DNA of 64,000 nt from assembly GCA_029379385.1 (NCBI GenBank), contig CM055607.1:11780001-11844000 (forward strand), in the 5' to 3' direction. The translations under genes and the position numbers were made by a program. This DNA comes from Quillaja saponaria. Taxonomy: Eukaryota; Streptophyta; Magnoliopsida; Fabales; Quillajaceae. The notes under the pieces are model-generated. The model saw only the letters and a program-made list of their open reading frames with translations, was not told the DNA's origin and searched no databases. This document shows, piece after piece, positions 1 to 12,364 of this stretch (position 1 is its first letter; every line of letters starts with the position of its first letter).

Positions 1-1
1 T

Positions 2-3000
2 GATCACCAATTCGAGACGGTACATCCCAAGAGAACCAGATATAGCACTGCTGGACAATGGAAGATTTTACCATCTCCATCCCCCCAACAACGACACTTG
101 ACCCAGATGGCAATTCTCACATCCGAATCAAGCCCATCACAGACCACGCACACGACCAATCCTCAAACCCACATCACAGCAGCGGCTGCTTCCTCATCAG
201 ACACAGCTTCATCTCCTACTCACTCTCCTATTCTTTCTTTGTCAGCAGCGTCTGGCCAGGAGACAAACAAACCAGAGAGAGACCAAATTCAGCAGCTATT
301 TAGGAAAGGGAAATATGTGAGCCCAGCTTGGAAACCAAATGAGATGTTGTGGTTAGCCAGGGCTTGGAGGATTCAATACCAAGGTGGTTCTGATGGGTCG
401 GGTTCATCTTCCAGAACAGAGCAAGTAGAATCTGGTGGTCCAAGTAAAGGAAAAACTAGGGCTGATAAAGACAGAGAAGTGGCTGAGTTTCTTCAGAGAA
501 ATGGGATCAATAGGGATGCTAAAACAGCTGGGACTAAGTGGGACAATATGTTGGGTGAGTTTAGGAAAGTGTATGAGTGGGAAAGAGGCGGAGAAAGAGA
601 ACAAATGGGGAAGAGTTATTTTAGGCTTTCACCATATGAAAGAAAGCTCCATAGACTACCAGCTTCATTTGATGAAGAAGTTTTTGAAGAGCTTTCACAG
701 TTTATGGGGTCCAGAATGAGAATTTATCAAGGCAGAAGTGGTTCCTCCATTCTTAATGGGGATGATAGTAGGAAATGTACTGCGCTAGCTGGGACAAGAG
801 CTCTGCCCCAAACTCCTCCTTTCAAAGACGATGAGATACCTATCTCAGGTTTGCTCTCAAGCATGATAGTCCTGTAGCATCTATTTTTTTTCTTTTTTTG
901 TAATTCTTTCTGAGAATTGGCAAACAAAGATATATGAACTCCTTCCTAGTGCTTTTAGAGTTTAGTCTTCCATTCTCTTAATATAATTAAGTACTACCCC
1001 ATCCTACAAGGAATTCCCCAAGAGGTAAAAATGAACACAAAAGTTGTTTTTTTGATTATTTTATAATATCTGTTATCGCTAGCTGTTGCAGCTAGGACAA
1101 AGCACTTGACTATGGCAAGTGGAGCGGAAGCTTTCTTTCATGCTCCTAGAGGGACCTTGCTAGGGTTCGACTCTTCCTTAGACATTGCAGGTCCTTCCTC
1201 ATCTTCCGCTTTCAAAGATCTTCGTCGGATTGGAAAGTTAAGAATGACATGGGAAGAATCAGTAAGCTTATGGGCCGAAGGTGAGCTTCATAGAGGGCGA
1301 GTTAGGCTTCACGGGTCAAGCTTTTTAAACTCAGATGAGCTTACTTTCTTTGACGATGCCATGGTCCCTTGCACTATGGAAGCTTTTGAAGAGGGTCCTC
1401 TTAAAGGTTTCTCTGTAGATAAATTCGTTTCCGGACAGCAAGTCAAAGTCTGCGGCAGAAGAAAGTCTTCCTCTGCCTCTGTTGCTTCATCTGGTACCTA
1501 ACAAACAAAGAACTGTTCCTTAATAGTTATTCCCTGTTCTACATATCTAGGAGTGCATCTTATTCTTTCTCCTACTCTCTCTCTCTCTTCCAGGTATCAA
1601 TGAAAGGTTCCAGCTTCCCTCCACAGAAGCCCCTATAAGATGTAAGTTTTTGATACTTGTCCACTCTTTATTTTGATGGCTGTCTTGAACCTGTTATGAT
1701 CACTGAAAAAATCTTGGCGGCTGGTGTAATTTTTTGTAGTACTGTACAGCATTATTTTGTGTGGGTCCATATTACTAATGAAATAATGATATGCATGCAT
1801 GTGTTTTAATTTGATGGGCAACACTTGATCAATTTGGGGTCGGTACAGTTATTCCTCCATGGGAATTCCAGGACCCAACTGAATATTACTTGAGTTGTCT
1901 GCGAGTCTCACCACCAACATTGCCAAGTTTGTTTGAATTGTCATGGCATTTACAAGAGCCTTTTCCAGAGGACACGCGCTTTCCACTTAGGAGAGATGTC
2001 TACAGGGACTTGCCTCAAGGGAAGGAGTTTTTCTTTACAACTTCTACTGAACTATTGGATTGTAGAGCTATCATGTATGACATTATTGGCCCCATAATTC
2101 GAACCAACCCTAGTCTTACCGGTACCAATGCAACAAGCAGAGAATCTTTCATTGGGATATGGGATGATTGCATCAATAGGATTGTCTCAAAATTCTGTTC
2201 CCTAGAAATGGTTATCATCCGAAAACCCACTTCGCTATCGATTGAGATGTTGCAGGATCAGTGGCCAAATGTGACTGGTTTTGTGAGAAATTTGTGTTTG
2301 TGGAGAGGGGAGGAGACTGATCAGTTGAGAGAGGGTCAGACTGATCCTTCATCTTCAATAGTGGAAAAGCTATTATGGACTTACATGGATCTGCCATACA
2401 TTTTGGGGTACTATGCTGTTGGTTATTTGGTAACATTTTGTGCTTTGAGCAGGTCACAAGACCGCATTATCCGGACCAATTTGTACTCACTAGATCTATC
2501 TTTACCAACAGAGAGACTCAAAGCATTAGTCCCATGTTGTAGAATTGGGGGGTTATTGGCATTGCTAGCTGAAAGATGCTTCAACGACATTACCCATAGT
2601 GGCAATTATAAGGTATTCACTTATAGTGACTTTGAAAGGATGGATTTGTGTAATGGAAATGTAATTGAAATGACACCAAGCACATGCACTAGGTTCTTTT
2701 CAAGTAGAAGAAAATGGACAGCAGTGAAAGAGATTTATGATTTCCTTGACCGACGAATCCCACATGCAGAATTCATTTTCAGGACATCAGAGAAAGATTT
2801 GGGTTTGGTGTTTAAGCCAAGAGGGTGCCAAATTAAGCCTACAAACTGTGAACAACTTGTAGAGGCCCTCAAGTCCGTGACCAAAGCGTTGGTGGCATTA
2901 CATGATCTATCATTCATGCACAGAGACTTGAGCTGGGACAAGATTATGAGGGGGTGCGATCGAGACAACGAATGGTTCGTTTGTGGGTTTGAAGATGCAG

Positions 3001-3290
3001 TGGGTGCACCCCAGTTGTACCCACATATGATAGCAGTAGGTGAGGTGGAACCTGGGAGGCACGCTCCGGAAATGGTTAGGGCATTACATGGTGTGAAAGT
3101 GGACGTATGGGGTGTTGGGTATTTGATTAAAGCCTGCGGATTGGCTGTCGTGCCAAAGATGCTTAGGGAGCTTCAAAACCGGTGCTTGGACCAAAACCCA
3201 GAGCAGAGACCCACCGCAGCCGACTGCTACCACCACTTATTGCAGCTGCAGTCATCTCTTTTAGCTGCCGCCGGTGGAGTTCTGATGTGA
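2..3290 (+). CDS. Trihelix DNA-binding domain / kinase-like fusion protein (At5g51800-like), 5' end possibly outside window
   Basis: Exons are 2(or 107)-848, 1092-1493, 1594-1641 and 1849-3290. All junctions are GT-AG and keep frame, giving 877 residues from the ATG at 107. The N-terminal part has a trihelix/SANT-like region (WLARAWRIQYQ, then AKTAGTKWDNMLGEFRKVYEWE), expected to bind DNA in the nucleus. The last exon is protein-kinase-like: HRDLSWDKIM as catalytic loop, HAPEM in place of APE, DVWGVGYLI as the helix-F region, and a C-lobe Arg in QRPTAADC. The DFG position reads GFED, and no glycine-rich loop or VAIK lysine is clear, so it is probably a pseudokinase. The frame stays open from the ATG at 107 back to base 2 without a stop, so the true start may lie left of the window. 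Identity with At5g51800 is from memory of that protein's architecture. Confidence 0.85.
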
Positions 3291-4985
3291 TTGATATTTC
3301 AAACTGTACATATATCAATGGGTCAAATATAGTACCAAATGGACAGTCTTTTTAGTACTTATCCATTGGAGGTTGGGAATTATATAACTTGATACCATAA
3401 AAAAGAAGGTAGGAATGTAAAGGGTGTCTGAGATTTTTGGCAGATGAAAATAGCGGCTGATGCAGGTTAAAGCGCTGTAGTGATGGTAAGGTAAGTTTAT
3501 ATCAAATCGAATCTCTCAAAATTAAGATTTTTGACAGATGTGCTGCAGATTGTTACGTTTTGGAAGTGAAATGATGAAATGAGGTTTGACATTGTTTGGT
3601 TGCACTGCTTATTGTGTTCTTGACCTAACTAGGAGAAGTTTAACCTTCATGAATTGCTCCATATTCATTAATTGCTTCACGTGTTGGCTTTACCCTAAGT
3701 AATTCATTATTGTTGATTCTAGAAAATTTTTGCATTAAGCATGGTTTTATATTTTTATGCAAATCCTGCTGCATATCAACTACATGGCTTCTAAGATCAG
3801 CTCTAACTTTCTGGGTTATTATTAATCATTGGGATTAACTGGAGGGTATGTAAACTAGTTAGGGTTAAGAATTCAATAAATTTCTTTTCTTATTTTTCTT
3901 TTTTTAATTATATAAAAACTTAGGAATGGGTTTATAGATTCTAAAGAATTTGTTGCCTTGGGAAATCTAAGATACTTGAACCACACAGCTCCTATAAAGA
4001 AACTCTTGGGTTTAGATTAATCCAAGTGTAGAAGATATTTTCCATTTGCAAGGCTTGAAAGGTGAAAAACATTCAATTATTGATTGAGTATTTACATTTT
4101 CTTTCTGTTATTGTTGACTAAAAACAATATTTTCACATTCTCACAAGTCTAAAGTTGGGTATGGGATAGTTAGCAAGGAGTTTAGAGTTCAATGGATTAC
4201 ATAACCATATATTTTCTTAGTAGGAGTTGAACAATGGGACATTACTATAAAACTCATTAATGAACTTCCTGTCCAACAACGGCATTGAATATTTTATCTC
4301 ACAAAATAAACCTTCAAGTTTTTACCTGAAAAAAAGAAGAAAAATATAGATTAAATTCTATTTTTAACCATTATAATTTAAACAAGAATTTATTAGTACA
4401 TTGAGTGGTCTAGCAACACCTGCACCTCTGTTTATGTAGGAGGTTCAAGAATTGTTTCGGGGTCGACTCTTTTGAAATGTGTATCTGGGATATTTTTTTC
4501 TCTTTCCTATTCACGATAAAAAAATAATTTATTTTCTTTTTATCTAGACTATGTTAAAAGTCATATTATACTAAAAGTTAGAATATTATTATTGTGTCTT
4601 TTGACATTTTAATTCAGTTTTTAATTCAAATACCATATTAAAAAGATAATATTCATGTATTATTAATTTTAATTAATCAATTATTTTAAAAAAAATCAAC
4701 TCTTCTAAAATTTATTTCATTTTCTCTATTTATACAAAAATTATAATATATTTTTACATTATTAAAAAAAAATCATGGCATATGTGATGGGGCTAGTATT
4801 TCAAAAAATAAAATATCTTGTTATAGTATCAAAATCATGTAATGTGTCGTTGTAGTTATTTTTTGTTAAATTTAACTTAACAAGATTACGTGTTAAATAA
4901 ACATCTTGACACATGTATACACATGTATAAGTAATGTACGATAGTTGAGTTAGATACGAAAGGTATGAAACACTCCAAACTATAA
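3291..4985. other. AT-rich intergenic region, no gene seen
   Basis: This is the 3' flank of the trihelix/kinase-like gene followed by AT-rich DNA. A stretch near 4383-4500 resembles a tRNA-derived SINE: GAGTGGTCTAGCAA looks like an A box, and AGGTTCAAGAATT about 40 bases later looks like a B box. The match is weak. Open frames here are short and have no recognisable product. Confidence 0.5.
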
Positions 4986-5345
4986 GATGGCAATTTGGTG
5001 TACCATGCTGGACTTGTTGCATCTAAAGCCGTAGATGAGTTTGACCTGTTAAAGATGAAGCGGTTAATATTGCGTCATCCATTTTTTGGTTGGGCCAGTA
5101 GGACTGGGTCGGAGTTGAGGTTGTCGGATACTGCAATCCAATGATGCAGATTGGATCTGATGAGTTTGATGAGATCAAACGGTTAGGATGGAAGATTTAG
5201 CTGAGTGGCTGTGAAGGAGATCCGCTGATCGAACGGCAGAGGGAATTGGTGCAAATGTTGAGAAGCAGAGGTTTTCACGTGGTGGCCCACTACCAAAGAT
5301 CGCGGCATGGAATTTTTAGATTACAGTCAAGACGGCAATAAAAGC
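4986..5345 (+). pseudogene. Carboxylesterase (CXE) pseudogene fragment
   Basis: Translated pieces match the C-terminal half of the two intact carboxylesterases at 12365-14722. GNLVYHAGLVASKAVDEFD corresponds to the region after the nucleophile elbow. KRLILRHPFFGW and GSELRL follow in the same frame. After about 5115 the alignment jumps to DEFDEIKRLGWKI and then GCEGDPLIERQRELV, which contains the catalytic-Asp region. Some 40 residues between these blocks are missing, the frame shifts at the jump, and a TAG lies inside the GWKI..SGCEGDP segment. Nothing resembling the N-terminal half, the HGGG motif or the nucleophile serine is seen upstream. It is a truncated dead relative of the downstream tandem genes. 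Confidence 0.85.
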
Positions 5346-7050
5346 CTTCTTGCAAACAAGTCGGTAATTACTTCTCCAACATCATGATTCATTAGCCTTA
5401 CTCTAAGGATCTATTTAATAAATAAATCATGATTTTGGTTTTGGAAAAATAAAATACTTTTATTTGGCTAGTTATCCATTAATATAAAATTCTAATAATT
5501 TTTATAGTTTGCGTCTTGACGTACCATGGCTTGTGAAAGAATAAAATACTTTCTAAGTTATTTGGTTTATTCACTTATACAAAGCAAAGGAAAAAGTTTA
5601 TCTTTGAAACAAAATCAGACACCATTGTTCATTTTGTTAGAAAATTATTGGACTTGCTATTGATCTCAACTAGGTAACCTCTTTTTTCTTCTACTCAAAC
5701 TTCTTGTTCTAAAAAGTTGATATCTTGGGCTTTTCCTCTATTGTGATATTTCAAATTTACTTTCAATTTTATTTTTAACGATTCTTATTTTTAAATTACT
5801 TTTTAAAATAAGTCTCAACGTTAACACTTTTATTCCATTATTAATCTTATTTTTGGTATTAAATTGAAATATTAATTAACTAGACTATTTTTTAAAACAT
5901 ATTATTTAATTTAAAAAATTAAAATTCATTATTTAAAAATCAGTAGAAAAATAAACCATTCAAAAATTAAATAGATTTTCATCATCCCATGTTTTTTTCT
6001 AAAAATAAAAAAATTATCTTCATAATTAAATTTAAATTCATATGGATGTCACTTGTTTTTTTGTTAATTTTCTTTAAAATGAATCTAAATTTATTTATTT
6101 CTTATCAAATATGAAAGGAAGAAATGATAAATTTTTATTAATTGTTAGAATTTTTTATTTTTTTAATGATTTTTTAATAATTTTATTCTTCTACTAATTA
6201 TTAATTAATGAATTTTAGTTTTCTAAATAATTGTGTGTGTTTTTTTAAATAGTCTAGTTAATTAATGTTTCAAATTTAAAACTAAAACTAAAAAGAAAGA
6301 TAAAAGTTATAAAAAAAAAATATCAATATAAAATTTAGGACTTATTTCAAGAAAAAAAATTAATAGTAAGAATTATGGAAAATGATTTGTTAAAATACTT
6401 ATTTGGAATGTAGAAAATTTATAAGACTTAAAGGCTTAGTGTTGCTGGGCGGTTTTATTTGAAAGTGAGCTTAGGGATTTGGTTGGTGGCAGAACTTCAA
6501 GTTATCCGGTATAGCTCCTTCTTGGGTGTTGGAATCTTATTTTTAAAATGAATAAATTAGTATTAAGAGGAGAGCTTATAAACTTATATATAATGTTAAA
6601 TTCATTAATTTTAGCGATCTATTCACGTTTCTAGATTCAACATGTCAAGATTAGTCTAGCGCATATTGGGGCAATTATATTGTCGAGTTAACCGAGCAAA
6701 GACTTTTTGAAGCTTATGTGTGATCGTACCTTTAGGGGCTAGCTTACTGAGACATAATTCTAATATCACATTAGAATCTCACTTTTAAAATTAATTAATT
6801 AGTATTGTTAATATGTGAACTCCCATGTTATTGATGTTAGAAGGCTTCACACTCCTTATAAGTAATTAGGCCTCTCTTTTTATCACCAATTTATTAGTTT
6901 TCAAAAATGAGGCTTTTATATGGTATTGGAGCTAGATCCTGATTGGCTGGGCCGCCCCATTATGCCCACACCCGATGATTGATCAGCCCACAATATATGC
7001 CATAATATTGGAGCAAGATATATTGTAATAAATTTATAATTTTAGCAATA

Positions 7051-7793
7051 TCATAGAAAATGTTAAAAATAATAAAGATGAAGATTGTTATTTAAGGTGT
7101 GACAAATAATAAAATAAGACATTCTCATTTAAGGTGTAGAAATACTAATTGTGAATTTGTTATTTACGGTGAAAGAAATTGTAAGAGGTAAAGTGTCATT
7201 TAAGGTTTGAAAAGTATAATGGTAAAATTATTATTTAAAATATAAAAAATTATAAGGGTAAAAGTTTCATAAATGTAGTAACTATTACTTATTAATTTCA
7301 AATGAATTTTACAAAATAAATTTGACATATTTTGTGTAGAAATTTAAAATGAATAAAATATAAATTTTAAATATATTTTATTAAAATTTTACAATAATTC
7401 ATTTGTTTCAAATATAAAAATGTGAAATTCATAGAAAATGTTAAAAATAATAAAGGTAAAAATTGTCATTTAAGGTGTGAAAAATAATAAAATATGAGAC
7501 ATTGTCATTTAAGGTGTAGAAATACTAATTGCGGAATTGTTACTTAAGGTCTAAGAAATAGTAAGAGGAAAAGTATCATTTAAGGTGTAAAAAGTATAAT
7601 GGTAAAATTATTATTTAAAATATAAAAAATTATAAGGGTAAAAGTTTCATATATGTTGTAACCATTACTTATTAATTTCAAATGAATTTTATAAAATAAA
7701 TTTGACACATTTTGTGTAGAATTTTAAAATGAATAAAATATAAAATTTAAATATATTTTATTAAAATTTTACAATAATTCATTTGTTTCAAAT
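7051..7793. repeat. Direct repeat pair, unit about 378 bases, AT-rich, with short internal subrepeats
   Basis: Copy 1 runs about 7051-7428 and copy 2 about 7429-7793. They read nearly the same throughout, from TCATAGAAAATGTTAAAAAT to ACAATAATTCATTTGTTTCA. Each contains a recurring subunit of the form TCATTTAAGGTGTGAAAAAT. A more diverged third copy lies at 9911-10211. No coding capacity, terminal inverted repeats or target duplications were recognised. Confidence 0.8.
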
Positions 7794-8866
7794 GATTAAT
7801 TATTTTAGTCTTATCCATACAAAGCATCTAAATTTGCCAATACTAAAGTAAAAATGAAGATGAACAAGAAGGCCATAAGATAGGACTCTTAAGAAATTTA
7901 CTATTTTAGTCTTTCAGGATAACATCAATTCTTAATTTGATCATTCAAAATTTTTTCAAGTCAATTTTATCTTACAAGATTTAAAATTTTTCAATCAAGT
8001 CCTATGTTTCAGTTTACATGTTATAGATTTGATTTTATATTTTCCAAAAACAATTTCGGACATTTTATCATTAAATTATGTAGAATTACTTTATTTATAC
8101 ATAACATGAGAATGAGCAAATATAATTTGATTGAAAAATTAACAATCCTAAAGAATGAAATTAACTGAAACCATTCATGGATGACTAAATTGAAAATAGA
8201 GACAATTTTAAAAGGCTAAAATAATAGTTAACTGAATTAAAACATACATGATGCATGTGAACTTGTAGTTAGATGCAAACGATTGGAATAGCAGTTGTTA
8301 TTAAATAATTAAGATTTGTTTAAAATAAAACATTTGTCAATAAATTTTTAATAATTAATTAAGATTTATTTACATTTTTAATCTCTAAAGTTTGATCGAG
8401 AATTCAGTTTTATCTACATAATTGAAAAAGTTAAAATATCATCTTTGTGAACACCAGACAATGTGGTCTATGTCGTCATTTTTCATCAGATCTAACTTAA
8501 TTGAAAGTGATGTGACAAACAGGTCCCTACGTCTGCATATCCACTAGTCATAATGCTCGTTTGACACCTCACCCCATTTACCTCCCATTAAGTTCAATCT
8601 GATGAAAAATGACGATAAGGACCACATTGCACAGTTTTCAAAACTATAATGATGATACTTAAAATTTTTTGTAATATAAAGATAAAATTGAATTATCAAT
8701 CAAATTATAGAAGCTAAATATATATTTTAGCCTTAAATTTATAATATCCTAAAGATAAAAATAAAAATTAGACGCCACTGTCAATAATGACTTTTTGGAG
8801 CATAGTGAGTATTTATGGCAATTGATCTGATCGGATAGGATCCGACCCAATCTAATCCAAAGGCAC

Positions 8867-9319
8867 ATTGGATCAAGTTCAATCCAACGAAATATGATGC
8901 ATGGATCATGATGGATCAATACGACGGATCTGGATAAGTTTTTTTTTTTTTTAATTAAACTTCATTATTGCTTATTAATTTTTACATTAATGAAAATTCA
9001 TTTGAAGTCAAAATAAACTAATAAATTTATTTTCTAAATATTATTTTAGTAAACTATCTGAAATCCAATAGTTAATATTGGATAATAAATATTGGATCAA
9101 GTTCAATCCAACGAAATATGATGCATGGATCATGATGGATCAATACAACGGATCTGGATAAGTTTTTTTTTTTTTTTTTTTAATGAAACGTCATTATTTC
9201 TTATTAATTTTTGCATTAATGAAAATTCATTTGAAGTCAAAATAAACTAATAAATTTATTTTCTAAATATTATTTTAGTAAACTATCTAAAATCCAATAG
9301 TTAATATTGGATAATAAAT
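8867..9319. repeat. Recent tandem duplication, unit about 224 bases
   Basis: Copy 1 is 8867-9090 and copy 2 is 9091-9319, both starting ATTGGATCAAGTTCAATCC. They differ at only a few single bases and in the length of an internal poly-T run, so the duplication is young. The unit mixes a GATC-rich piece with an AT-rich piece and encodes nothing recognisable. Confidence 0.9.
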
Positions 9320-9877
9320 GTCTTATTTTTTAGTCAATGAACTTATTAAATTAAACATACTGATTAGGAGAGTAATATGCCAATAAACTCATTTAAGATA
9401 AAAATTATTATATAATATTACCTAAATAATTAAAAAAAAAATTCAAATTCCTTAGTTTCATCTTACATAAAAAAAGTTCTTTAATTGTAGAGAAATTTAA
9501 ATTCCTTAATTTATAAGTGTGTTTGTTTTCTTATGTAGATTTGTAACAACTATTTAAGTAAATAATTAATAAAGTTTTCTAGATTTATAAAATTGAGTGT
9601 AAAAAAAAAAATGCTATATTTAAATTAGATTAATTTATGGGCTTTTTATTTTCTTACATAAATTTATACAAACTATTTAAGTAAATTGATTAAGGAAAAT
9701 TTTTTAGATTATTCTTAATTTAATTATATATTTTATTTTCAATTCTTTTATTTAGTCAACTCTTGATATTATTCCTTTATTTTATTATATTGAGTTATAC
9801 AATTTATAAGAATACATCAATTAACGCAAATGAAGAAAAGCATAATTAGTTTTTTGAGAGAAAACACACATAAACAA

Positions 9878-9912
<35 letters not shown>
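9878..9912. repeat. (AAT)n microsatellite
   Basis: About eleven AAT units in a row, lying directly before the third copy of the 7051-7793 repeat family. Confidence 0.95.
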
Positions 9913-10211
9913 GATGTGAGACATTGTCATTTAAGGTGTCAAAATTACAAGTGTGAAATTGTTATTTAAGGTGTGAGAAATAATAAGAGGAAAAGTGTCA
10001 TTTAGGTGTGAAAAATATAAGTGTAAAATTATTAATTAATATTAAAAGTTATAAGGGTAAAAGTTTTATTCAAGTTGTGACTGCTACTTATTAATTAAAA
10101 TGAATTTTACAAAATTCATTCAACATATTTTTTTAGAATTCAAAATTGAAGAAAATATATATTCCAATTCTATTTCATTAAAATTTTGCACTAATTCATT
10201 TGTTTTAGATA
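9911..10211. repeat. Diverged third copy of the 7051-7793 repeat family
   Basis: It shares ATGTGAGACATTGTCATTTA, then AAGAGGAAAAGTGTCATTTA and ATAAGGGTAAAAGTTT, in the same order as the pair at 7051-7793, and ends in a similar AATTCATTTGTTT. More substitutions and indels than between the first two copies indicate an older separation. Confidence 0.7.
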
Positions 10212-12364
10212 TAAAAAAAACTTAACTACTATTTTAGTCCCTCAAAGTTATCTTAGTTTTTAATTTAGTCCTCCATAATGATTTCGGTCAATTTCATCTT
10301 CTCAAATTTAGAATTTGTTAATCAAGTTACAGTCTCTCATACTTATATTATGTATAAATAAAGTAATTTTTCATAATTTAATGAAAAATAACTAAAAAAA
10401 GTTGTTAGATATAAAAACAATTTTTGTACCTTATTATATTTGTGTCAAGTATGATTATTTCGTTAATTCATAATATATAAGTTGAATAATAAAGTTTGAT
10501 TAAAAATTTTGAATCTTGAATGATAAAATTGACTAAGAAATTTTTTAAATGATTAAATTAAAAACTGATATAATTTTAAAGAACTGGAATTATAGATAAA
10601 CCTATAAAAAAATATAATTTATTTCAAATCAACTGAATTATATATTTATTTGAGAATCCAAACGGCACTGTAAGTTAGTCCTTCTTAGGACTAGCATCTA
10701 AAGTAACGATGAAGTAAACTATGAACAGCAAGGCCGTAGTATAAGACTCAACTGGAAAATTAAAGCGTACATGATTCATGTGAACTAAGACGTCGGAATT
10801 GCAGTTATTATTAAATTTTTAAAATTTGTTTAAAATAAAACAATTGTTACTAACAAATTTTAATAACTAAATTTAGGTGACCTTATTGTTATAGCCAAAA
10901 TAGTTAAGTCACAAGTTATTAATTACAAAACTATTCGACAATTAAGAATATTTGAAATATTCATAGTAAATTGAATTTCATTAATCTAAAAGTGAAAAAC
11001 TTAAAAATAATTAAAATTGAATTTCGTTAGTCTAGAAGTGTGAAACTTAAAAATATATACTTTCTCTTTTCAACTCAGTTCATTTTCTATCTCATGCTTT
11101 TTACTTTACCTTATTTTCTCCAGTTTCACACATTATTTAGTTCTATTCTTTGTCTTACTTCTTGTAAATCGACAAACTAATTAATTTTCTTTTTATTCAA
11201 GCTTGGTACGTTTGAAAGTTAAGGTTGCGTGTTTATATAGGTGGTGAATTACATGAGTCAAACATGACTCAAATTTATGAAAAGTTGAGATTTTTGTTTT
11301 AATATTTTTATTATTTTGCTGAATCTAATAAACTTATAATAAAACCAAAGAGTTATAACATTAAAATTTAACTACAACTAGCCATAGGAAGAGAAAGAGA
11401 TATATAGTTCATGAGAAGATATATGAGAAGTTTTAGTGATAAAAGGAATTTGATTGATGAAAAATAAAGGCTTAACAAATGTTTTAATCATTCAAGATTG
11501 ACCTAGTTTTTAATTTAGTCTTACAAAAATATTTTCGATCAGTCTTATCCTCGAATTTTTTCAATCAAGTTGTATTCTTATTCTCATTTTATATATAAAT
11601 AAAATAATTTTATATAATTTAATGATAAAATGACCAAAAGAAATTTGCGAGATGTAAAAATAACTTATGTTCTTTATTTATCTTTATATTAAGTGAGGTT
11701 ATTTTGTTAATCATAACATGTAAAAGGAAAAAAGAATCTTGATACAGAAATTTTGAATCTTGAAAGACAAAATTAACAACAAAAATAATTGTAGGACCGA
11801 ACTAAAATTAATATAATTATGAAGAACCAAATCAGTAAATAAGCCATAAATAAATAATATAAAGAAAGAGCTTGATGAAAGAAAAATAGTTTGTCCATTT
11901 TGTGTATGGTAGTATGCCTACAAAAATATTAAGGCCCACATATTATTTATTTAAGAAAATTGATAATACTGATTTTAAATAATAGAAAAACTCAAAGATA
12001 AATAAGAAATAGATAAAAGATAAATAACAAAGAGAAAGAGTAAGAAGGTATTTGTGAAATGAAAAAATTTATCACATTTAATTAGTCGTGTTCCTCAAAT
12101 ATTGGGTTCATCATAGGAAGTGTAATTTATAATATCCTAAAAATTGAAAAAAAAAAAAAAAAACTATACTTCATTATCAATAATGACCTTTTGGAGCATA
12201 GTGAGCAATCAAAACTTTTATCAAATCACTCAATAAGTTAAGCTGTTAAGCTGTAATAATGCAAATATTAGAATTTGAACATTAAACTTCCAATTAAGAT
12301 TCCAAGACTAGCACTTATCTTGAGAATTTGAAATCTCTAATACCGGCCTCCAACTTTTTCAACG

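Larger units (their letters stand above)
5346..12364. other. 7-kb AT-rich repeat region upstream of the carboxylesterase pair
   Basis: No intact gene is seen. The region is built from duplicated AT-rich blocks: a 378-base direct repeat pair (7051-7793) with a third relative at 9911-10211, a 224-base tandem duplication (8867-9319), an AAT microsatellite (9878-9912), and scattered related segments near 7800-8360, 10225-10900 and 11465-11900 sharing phrases such as TTTTAATTTAGTC. The segment at 8735-8810 resembles 12125-12210 just upstream of the first carboxylesterase. This suggests that upstream DNA was duplicated together with the genes and the gene bodies were later lost. Confidence 0.6.

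Noticed and set aside
58..303. Open frame of 81 codons at the left end
   Set aside because: It overlaps the trihelix frame in a different phase; only the frame through 107-848 gives a trihelix domain and proper splice junctions.
4801..5022. 73-codon frame on the minus strand
   Set aside because: It overlaps the start of the carboxylesterase fragment on the other strand and has no recognisable content.
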